Origin: Embleya scabrispora
Lineage (GTDB): Bacteria > Actinomycetota > Actinomycetes > Streptomycetales > Streptomycetaceae
Assembly: GCF_002024165.1 (NCBI RefSeq)
Contig: NZ_MWQN01000001.1
Span: 992,001-1,056,000, forward strand
Direction: 5' to 3'
DNA: 64,000 nucleotides
Part shown: in pieces, positions 58,041-64,000 of the stretch
Numbering within the stretch: the stretch's first letter is position 1
Layout of the letters: each line of letters begins with the position of its first letter
Made by a program: the position numbers and the translations under genes
The notes under the pieces: model-generated
Told to the model about the DNA's origin: nothing
Database searches by the model: none
What the model saw: only the letters and a program-made list of their open reading frames with translations

Positions 58041-59144
58041 ATGGCACGACCCATCACCATGATCGACCTGTTCGCGGGCTGCGGTGGAATGACGTCCGGA
58101 TTCGCCGCCGCGAAGGGCTTTCGGCCGGTCATGGCGGTCGAGTGGAACCTGCACGCGGCCGCGACCTACGCCGCCAACTTCGGCGAGGCGCACATGCGCT
58201 GGGGCGACATCGCGGAGATCCCCGACCGGGACATCCCACGCGCCGACGTGATCATCGGCGGCCCGCCCTGCCAGGGTTTCTCCAACCTCGGCAGCCGCAA
58301 CGTGGAGGATCCGCGCAACAAGCTCTGGAAGGAATACCTGCGTTTCGTCCGTCGGGCGAAGCCCAAGGTGTTCGTGATCGAGAACGTGGACCGCTTCCAG
58401 AAGTCCGCCGAGTTCGCGCTGTTGCTCGCCGAGGCGCAGCCCGGCGGCCTCCTGGAGGGGTACGAACTGTCCGACGCGCTGCTCCCGGCTGTGGACTACG
58501 GCGTTCCGCAGCGCCGCAAGCGGGCGATCGTGATCGGCTCCCGGATCGGCCGGATCGAGGCGCCCGAACCGACCCACGGCCCCGGCCGCCGGCTGCGCTG
58601 GAGCACCGTCCACGACGCGATCGCGGATCTGCCGCGCGTGCCCGGGACAACCAGCCTGCCCGCGTCGAAGACCGAGTTCTTCGGCCGTCCGGTGCCCGGC
58701 GTGTTCAAGGAGGCCGACCTGCACCTGGGCCGCACGCCGACCGAGCGCTCGCTGCTGCGCTACGACTGCGTGCCGCCCGGCGGCGGCCGGTTCGACCTGC
58801 CGGACCACCTGCTCCCCGACTGTTGGCGGAACAAGAAGACCGGTACGACGGATGTGATGGGCCGGATGCGCTGGGACCATCCGTCGCTGACCATCCGGAC
58901 CGAGTTCTACAAGCCCGAGAAGGGCCAGTATCTGCATCCGCAGTGGAACCCGGAGGACCCGGCCGACCGGGTCAACCGGCCGATCACGCACCGCGAGGCG
59001 GCCCGGCTCCAGTCCTTCCCGGAGACCTTCGTGTGGTGCGGTTCCAAGACCGAGATCGCTCGACAGATCGGCAACGCGGTGCCGCCGGGGTTGGCGGAGG
59101 CGATTGCCCGGCATCTGAAGCCGAGGTTGCGCGAGGCGGGGTGA
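58041..59144 (+). CDS. dcm: DNA (cytosine-5-)-methyltransferase (Dcm/DNMT1-type)
   Basis: A 367-residue C5-cytosine methyltransferase. Motif I is IDLFAGCGGMTSGF, motif IV GGPPCQGFSNLG with the catalytic Cys, motif VI VIENVDR and motif VIII QRRKRAIVIGSR. The late motifs IX/X lie in THREAARLQSFPE and IGNAVPPGLAEAIA. The target-recognition region between VIII and IX is short. The recognition site cannot be inferred. No nuclease gene is adjacent except vsr; the nearest restriction-like genes are the MORC-DUF4420-Z1 set at 17-22.6 kb. Confidence 0.95.
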   Translation: MARPITMIDLFAGCGGMTSGFAAAKGFRPVMAVEWNLHAAATYAANFGEAHMRWGDIAEIPDRDIPRADVIIGGPPCQGFSNLGSRNVEDPRNKLWKEYLRFVRRAKPKVFVIENVDRFQKSAEFALLLAEAQPGGLLEGYELSDALLPAVDYGVPQRRKRAIVIGSRIGRIEAPEPTHGPGRRLRWSTVHDAIADLPRVPGTTSLPASKTEFFGRPVPGVFKEADLHLGRTPTERSLLRYDCVPPGGGRFDLPDHLLPDCWRNKKTGTTDVMGRMRWDHPSLTIRTEFYKPEKGQYLHPQWNPEDPADRVNRPITHREAARLQSFPETFVWCGSKTEIARQIGNAVPPGLAEAIARHLKPRLREAG

Positions 59145-59195
59145 CCCGGCGCCCGCGGCCGGTCAGAAGGGCGATCGGCGCCCGCGACCGGCCGG

Positions 59196-59858
59196 TCAGG
59201 AGGGCGTTTCCTCGTCCAGGGCGTACATCCGGGGCGGTAGCTGCTCCTCGGCCCGATCCAGGTCGGTCCCGTCCAGGTCGAGCCACACCCGGTCGCGGCG
59301 CTCGCCGGGTCGGTCGAGGCCGCTCGCGGCCCAGGTGAAGATGCCGCACACGGTGGCCCGGTCCCGGTCCGGCGCCTCGATCTGCGCGGCGAAGCAGACG
59401 GCGAGCGAGGTGCGGGTGGGGATCAGGTACTGCTCGTTGTCCGGGTCGGGCCGGCCGGTGGTGGCCGCGCGCGGGGGTTCGAGGATCTTCATCCAGGTCA
59501 GCGTCGCGCCCGGGGCCTGGCCCGCGAAGCAGTCGGTGACCGATTCGCGCAGCGCGGCGGCCGGGTCGTCGCCGAGCCAGTCGAACCAGGCGTCCTGGTC
59601 GAGCAGTTTGGCGAAGTCGTCGCGCGGCGGGCCGTGGTGCGGGTTCTCCCGGTACTCCCCGGTGAGCGTCCCGTCGGGGCCGACCAGCCACGCGCCGCGG
59701 ATCGCCTCGCCGGGCACGTAGCCGTTCGGGTCGTCGGCGTAGGCCGGGTCGATCTCGGCGACCGAGCCGCCGGGCGACTGTGCGGCGGCGGCGACGAGTC
59801 CGGGGTCGTCCGGGGGCTCGCGTCGCACCACGGAACCGGTCACCGGGGCCTCACCCAT
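59196..59858 (-). CDS. Hypothetical protein, no recognised domain
   Basis: I do not recognise this 220-residue soluble protein. It is acidic, with no signal peptide or membrane helix. Notable segments are GAWLVGPDGTLTGEYRENPHHGPPRDDF, WFDWLGDDPAAALRE and TSLAVCFAAQIEAPDRDRATVCGIFTW (each given in part); the second half looks like a compact alpha/beta domain. The start at ATG 59858 has GGAGAG 9 bp upstream. It is convergent with dcm across a 51-bp gap holding an imperfect direct repeat (GGCGCCCGCG...GGTCAG twice). Confidence 0.7.
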   Translation of the reverse strand: MGEAPVTGSVVRREPPDDPGLVAAAAQSPGGSVAEIDPAYADDPNGYVPGEAIRGAWLVGPDGTLTGEYRENPHHGPPRDDFAKLLDQDAWFDWLGDDPAAALRESVTDCFAGQAPGATLTWMKILEPPRAATTGRPDPDNEQYLIPTRTSLAVCFAAQIEAPDRDRATVCGIFTWAASGLDRPGERRDRVWLDLDGTDLDRAEEQLPPRMYALDEETPS

Positions 59859-59987
59859 GCGTACCACTCTCCAGCGCTCGTCGACGGTTCGGAGGGCTCG
59901 GCTGATGTGCGCGGCCCGGACAGGTCGGCCATTCTCGCGCACGGCCGTCGGCCGGCCGGCCCCGGGCGACCCGGTCCGGCTCGCCGC

Positions 59988-61418
59988 TCAGCGCCCCCAG
60001 GCGACGGTGATCGCCTTCGTATGCTCGGCCGCCTGCTCCCGGGCCGTGGCCGCCTCGGCCGCCCGGCCCAGTTCCTCGGCCAGCCGGGCTCGGCCGAGCC
60101 AGTTGTACGGGCTGCTCGGTCGCACATTGACGCGCTCGCTCAGGAGGGTGCGGGCCAGGTCGTGCCGGTGTGCGCGCAGGGCCGCCTCGACCAGGGTCTG
60201 CTGGATCGCGTCGCGCTGCGCGTGGCTGCCGCCGAAGGTGTTCAGGCGGTGCCGGATGGGGACGAGGATGTCGACGGTGTCCGGGTAGCGCCCCTGTTCG
60301 AAGGCGACCAGCGCGCGGCACACCGGCAGGCCGACCTCGGCGGTCATCGTGTGGTTGCTCACCCCGGGGTGCGGGTCGGCCAGCCACCGCTCCCGGTCGC
60401 GCGTCACCGCCTCGGCGTCGGCGATCCGGCCGGCGCCCAGGTACGCCATCACCGCGTGCACGTCGTTGAAGGCGTAGTACGGACCGTCCGCGCGGGCCGC
60501 CCACGCGTCGGCCAGTCGGGCCCAGCGCTGCGGCTGCTCGCCGCCCGCGAGGTGGATGCGCCACAACAGGGCGGAGGCGTCCAGGAGTTCCATCGCGGCA
60601 CCGACAGAGCGATCGTTGTGCAGCACGGCGTCGTAAATCGCCAACGCCCGGTCGATCGCGCCGGCCTCGATCGCGTACAGGCCGTAGTGCCACCAGTTGT
60701 GCACGTTGAGGTAGTTGCCGCCGGACCAGTCGTCGACCCGGGCGTCCAGGAAGCGGATGCCCTCGGCGAAGCGGCCCTGCATCTCGTACGTGTGCACCAC
60801 CGCGTGGATCGCCCACACGTCGCGCGGGTGCGCCGCCACGGCGGCCAGTCCGGCCTGTTCGGAACGCTCGTAGTGGCCGGTCTCCTCCAGGCCGAACGCG
60901 GACATCCCGAGCAGGGGCCCGTAGTGCGGATCGTCCGGGTCCCACGCGCCCAGCGCGCCGCCGACGCGGTCGCGCAGCCGGGTCGCGTCACCGGTGAAGA
61001 AGTCGATCTGATGGCCGATCGCGAGCGCGAGCACGTCCCGGGGGTGCGCCACGACCAGGTCGCGCAGGATGTCGCCGGCCCGGTGGACGTCACCGGCCAA
61101 CCACGCCTCGGCGGCCGCGAGATGGGCCGACTCGCGCGCATCCGCCCGCGGCCCGCCGGCCGCGAACGCCGCATACCGCTCCCGCGCGGCGGCGGCATCG
61201 GCCGGCTCGGTACCCAGCAGCCCGAGATAGGCGGCGAACGCGTGGGCCATCGGCGCCTCGGGAGCCGCCGACAACGCGGCCTCCACCTCGGCGGAGACCT
61301 CCGCCCGAAAGAACAGGAGGGCATCAAGCCCACGCTCGAAGTGCCCGGCCGCCTCCGCTCCCATCCCGGACAACCCGAGCCCCTGCCGATCCACCACGCC
61401 CACCGAGGTCCCTTCCAT
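59988..61418 (-). CDS. Tetratricopeptide repeat protein, TTC38-like
   Basis: A 476-residue helical repeat protein resembling the TTC38 family. The TPR-like helix pairs include AVAAHPRDVWAIHAVVHTYEMQGR and LVVAHPRDVLALAIGHQ. A conserved His/Trp cluster HNWWHYGLYAIEAG and the block GHYERSEQAGLAAV are typical of the family. No catalytic role is established; it is probably a cytosolic scaffold. The start at ATG 61418 follows GTG 61421. It is divergent from the FtsX-type permease gene. Confidence 0.87.
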   Translation of the reverse strand: MEGTSVGVVDRQGLGLSGMGAEAAGHFERGLDALLFFRAEVSAEVEAALSAAPEAPMAHAFAAYLGLLGTEPADAAAARERYAAFAAGGPRADARESAHLAAAEAWLAGDVHRAGDILRDLVVAHPRDVLALAIGHQIDFFTGDATRLRDRVGGALGAWDPDDPHYGPLLGMSAFGLEETGHYERSEQAGLAAVAAHPRDVWAIHAVVHTYEMQGRFAEGIRFLDARVDDWSGGNYLNVHNWWHYGLYAIEAGAIDRALAIYDAVLHNDRSVGAAMELLDASALLWRIHLAGGEQPQRWARLADAWAARADGPYYAFNDVHAVMAYLGAGRIADAEAVTRDRERWLADPHPGVSNHTMTAEVGLPVCRALVAFEQGRYPDTVDILVPIRHRLNTFGGSHAQRDAIQQTLVEAALRAHRHDLARTLLSERVNVRPSSPYNWLGRARLAEELGRAAEAATAREQAAEHTKAITVAWGR

Positions 61419-61836
61419 CACACCCGAGCCCGAGTCCCACCCCGATTAAACACGCCGGCGTGCTCCCCGGACGTGCCGCAATCGCCATCGAAACGAAGGG
61501 CGGTGCACACGAACTCGGAAGGTCTGTGCTCGCAGCACGCTCACCACCGGCATGGTGGCCGGGCGCGTGTGGAGCGCACGGTGCGCGTGCGCTGTCTTGT
61601 CGGCCGCCGGGGTGGAACTCCACCACGGGCGGAGTGGCGCCTTGTCGCGCCCGAGCTCGTCGGGTGGTTTGTCGGGATCGATGCCTTCGTGGATTCGGGT
61701 GCAACGATCGGATCGGCGTCGGGTGGATCGGTGAGACGAGTGCCCACCGTCGGCCGTATCGGGCGGGGCGTGGGCGCGGCGAGGGTGGGGGTGACCCGGT
61801 GTCGGCCGGGACCAGGTCGGCCTCGGGACGTTGCTC
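61419..61836. other. 418-bp divergent intergenic region before the FtsX-type permease gene
   Basis: No convincing gene was found; the short frames here lack codon bias and ribosome-binding sites. A perfect 12-bp palindrome CACGCCGGCGTG lies at 61451-61462, 32 bp from the TPR gene start, a possible operator. The remainder shows nothing I can assign. Confidence 0.6.
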
Positions 61837-64000
61837 ATGTTCAGGAATGCTCTTCGTACGCTCGCCGCGCAGCGCATGCGGTTGGCGCTCACCGTGCTCG
61901 CGATCGTCTTCGGTGTGGCCTTCGTGGCCGGTGTGCTCACGCTCAAGGACACCATCACCGAGGCCGCCGCCACCTCCGCCGCGGACGACTTCGCGGGGGT
62001 GGGCGTGGGGGTTCGCGCCGACTCGGAGCACGTCGCCGGCGATCCCGCCGCCCTGGGGCCCCGGCTGGTGGAGCGGCTGCGTGGGCTGCCCGGCGTGGCG
62101 ACCGTGCGCGGCTCCGTCACCGGGCCCGCCGTGGTGGTCGACCGCGACGGGGACCTTGTCGGTCGGGTGGAGGAGTCCGCCGGTACCAACTACGCGCCCG
62201 GGCCCGAGGGTTCCGACCCGCTGTACCGGCTGACCCAGGGCCGCGCGCCGAGCGCCGCCGGCGAGGTCGCCCTGGACGAGGCCGGAGCCCGGGCGGCGGG
62301 CTATCGGGTCGGTGATCGGCTGCGCGTGGTCGCCGGCGGCGGCACGATGGACGCCACCCTCGTCGGCACCGTGCACGCCGTCGACGCCCGGATCCGGCTC
62401 GGCGCCACCCTCACCCTGTTCGACACCCCCACCGCGCAGCGCCTGTTCGCCGCCCCCGACACCTACGACCTGATCACCGTCGCCGCCCGCCCCGGCACAC
62501 CCGACGCCGCGCTCCTGGACGCGGTCCGTCCCCTCGTCCCCGCCGGCGCCGAGGCGGTCACCGGCGCCGCGCTCACCGCCGAGCGCCGCGACCTGGCGTC
62601 GGCCGGGACCGCCGGACTGGCCACCGGGCTGCTCGTGTTCGCCGGCGTCGCGCTGTTCGTCGGGACGTTCATCATCACCAACACCTTCACCATGCTGATC
62701 GGCCGCCGCACCCGCGAACTCGCGCTGCTGCGCGCGGTCGGCGCCACCCGGCGGCAGGTCACCCGCTCGGTGCGCCTGGAGGCGCTGATCACCGGCCTGG
62801 TCGGCGCGCTGCTCGGGCTGCTGCTCGGGGTCGCGCTGGCCGCCGGTCTGCTCGCGCTGCTGCGCGGCACCGACACCGCACCGCCGCGCGGCCCGCTCGT
62901 GCTGCGGCCGGGCACGATCCTGTGGTCGCTCGTGGTGGGCATCGGCGTGACCGTCGCCGCCGCGTGGCTGCCCACCCGCAAGGTGGCCCGGATCGCGCCG
63001 ATGGCGGCGCTGCGCGCGAATCCGCCGAGCCCGGCCGGGCTGTTCCGACGCAATCTGGCCGGCCTGCTCCTGATCGGCGTGGGCGTCGCCGGAGGTTATG
63101 CCACGGTCAAGGCCGCCCCGGGCGGCAACGGCGAGCCGGTTTTGGTCACGGTGTGTGGCGTGCTGGCCGTCACCGGCGTGCTGATGCTGATCCCGCTGCT
63201 TTCGGTCGGCGTCATCGGGGTGCTCGCACGGCCGCTGACCCGGGTGTTCGGGGTGACCGGGACGCTGGCGAGCCGCAACGCGCTGCGTGATCCGCGCCGC
63301 ACGGCCGCGACCGCCTCCGCGCTGATGGTCGGCCTGTTCCTGGTCACCGGCCTGACCGTGATCGGCGCTTCGCTCAAGGACAGCCTCGACCACGCCGCGG
63401 CGCGCGGGCTGACCGCCGACTACGCGGTGTCCACCACGCTGCGCGACCCGATGGCCGCCGCGACGGTGGACCGCATCGGCCGATTGCCGCACGTCGAGGC
63501 GGCGAGCGTGTACCGCACCGTGACCGCGCGGATCGGCGACGCCGAGCAGGAGGTCGCCGCGCTGGACCCGGTCGCGGGCCCGAAGGTGATGCGCCTGGAC
63601 TTCGTCGCGGGCGGCCCCGAGGCGCTGGGCACGGACCTGCTCGTGGAGCGGGTCGAGGCCGAGTCGCGGGGGTTGGGCATCGGCGCGACCGTGCCGGTGA
63701 CGTACCCCGACGGCACGTCCGGCACGCTGCGCGTCGGCGGGATCTACCGGGCCAATCCGATCCTGCTCCCCTACCTGGTCTCCACCCGCGTCCTGGACCC
63801 GCACCTCGAACGCCCGATCGGTCGACAGGTGTTCGTCAAGAGCGCGCCGGGCGAGGCGCGGGCCTTGGAGGCGACCCTGAAGGACGCCTTCGGGGCCGAT
63901 CCGGCCCTGCGCGTGCAGTCGAAGGACGAACTGCGCCGGGGTCTGGGCGCGGCCATCGACCTGCTTTTGAACATCGTCTACGGCCTGCTGGCGATGGCCG
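61837..64000 (+). CDS. FtsX/MacB-type ABC transporter permease (partial, 3' end outside window)
   Basis: The frame is open from ATG 61837 to the window edge (721 codons). An N-terminal helix (LRTLAAQRMRLALTVLAIVFGVAFVAGVL) is followed by an extracellular MacB_PCD-like domain (~40-250). A first FtsX domain has GTFIITNTFTMLIGRRTRELALLRAVGATRRQV. A second TM block starts with LFRRNLAGLLLIGVGV, and a second extracellular domain is followed by the start of the last TM region. This matches the 8- to 10-helix, two-FtsX-domain permeases of actinobacteria, usually ~840 residues. The partner ATPase is not upstream, so it may lie to the right. Confidence 0.93.
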   Translation, partial: MFRNALRTLAAQRMRLALTVLAIVFGVAFVAGVLTLKDTITEAAATSAADDFAGVGVGVRADSEHVAGDPAALGPRLVERLRGLPGVATVRGSVTGPAVVVDRDGDLVGRVEESAGTNYAPGPEGSDPLYRLTQGRAPSAAGEVALDEAGARAAGYRVGDRLRVVAGGGTMDATLVGTVHAVDARIRLGATLTLFDTPTAQRLFAAPDTYDLITVAARPGTPDAALLDAVRPLVPAGAEAVTGAALTAERRDLASAGTAGLATGLLVFAGVALFVGTFIITNTFTMLIGRRTRELALLRAVGATRRQVTRSVRLEALITGLVGALLGLLLGVALAAGLLALLRGTDTAPPRGPLVLRPGTILWSLVVGIGVTVAAAWLPTRKVARIAPMAALRANPPSPAGLFRRNLAGLLLIGVGVAGGYATVKAAPGGNGEPVLVTVCGVLAVTGVLMLIPLLSVGVIGVLARPLTRVFGVTGTLASRNALRDPRRTAATASALMVGLFLVTGLTVIGASLKDSLDHAAARGLTADYAVSTTLRDPMAAATVDRIGRLPHVEAASVYRTVTARIGDAEQEVAALDPVAGPKVMRLDFVAGGPEALGTDLLVERVEAESRGLGIGATVPVTYPDGTSGTLRVGGIYRANPILLPYLVSTRVLDPHLERPIGRQVFVKSAPGEARALEATLKDAFGADPALRVQSKDELRRGLGAAIDLLLNIVYGLLAMA

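Noticed and set aside
61541-61747. Short frames in the gap before the FtsX-type gene
   Set aside because: They lack start context, codon bias and recognisable sequence, and they overlap one another on both strands.

Overview
The window reads as chromosome of a high-GC actinomycete, most likely a member of the Streptomycetaceae. The signs are very high GC in third codon positions, many GTG starts, ATGA/GTGA gene overlaps, strong hairpin terminators without U-tracts, a Tat-exported deacetylase, a pathway-specific LAL regulator with a rare TTA codon, and type I polyketide synthase sequence at the left edge. I cannot name genus or species from the sequence alone. No rRNA, tRNA, insertion sequence, integrase or CRISPR array is visible.

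Layout. 1-4.4 kb: edge of a type I PKS cluster. A loading-module ketosynthase with Gln at the active site (KSQ type) runs off the left edge, preceded by a LuxR-family LAL regulator. 5.1-10.4 kb: a peptide/nickel-type (family 5) ABC importer whose binding-protein gene has an apparent 1-nt deletion. 10.3-12.7 kb: a TetR/MFS efflux pair. 12.9-14.7 kb: a remarkable arginine-rich, nearly acid-free tandem-repeat protein. 14.8-16.9 kb: a GNAT acetyltransferase and a CYTH-CHAD protein. 17.1-22.7 kb: a three-gene overlapping operon encoding a MORC/GHL-type ATPase, a DUF4420 PD-(D/E)XK protein and a Z1-type helicase, a restriction/defence-like set. 22.7-29.0 kb: a small secreted protein, DUF427, and a six-gene operon for 3-hydroxyanthranilate degradation through 2-aminomuconate.

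29.3-35.7 kb: an Asp-nucleophile alpha/beta hydrolase, a cytochrome P450 with an unusual I-helix, a second TetR/MFS pair with clear operators, a polysaccharide deacetylase and a Fur-family regulator. 35.8-47.4 kb: cobalamin ring synthesis (cobG, cobH, cobIJ, cobK, cbiD, cobM, cobL, cobN), with a cobalamin riboswitch ahead of cobN. 47.5-50.3 kb: threonine aldolase-like enzyme, cold-shock protein, CoA-transferase. 50.4-54.1 kb: ArsR and GlxA-type regulators, a NAD-dependent reductase/epimerase-like protein and a DUF4344 lipoprotein. 54.3-57.6 kb: a molybdate operon (HTH protein, modA, modB, and modC with another apparent 1-nt deletion). 57.6-59.1 kb: vsr and a C5-cytosine methyltransferase. 59.2-64 kb: a hypothetical protein, a TTC38-like TPR protein and a truncated FtsX-type permease.

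How the parts work together. MORC-DUF4420-Z1 (17-22.6 kb) and Vsr-Dcm (57.6-59.1 kb) are partners that in other bacteria often sit in one restriction-modification operon. Here they lie about 35 kb apart, so a split system is the most interesting functional hypothesis. The arginine-rich repeat protein beside a CHAD (polyphosphate-binding) protein is the most novel-looking protein. The two apparent frameshifts are both single-G losses in short G runs of ABC transporter genes and may be sequencing errors.
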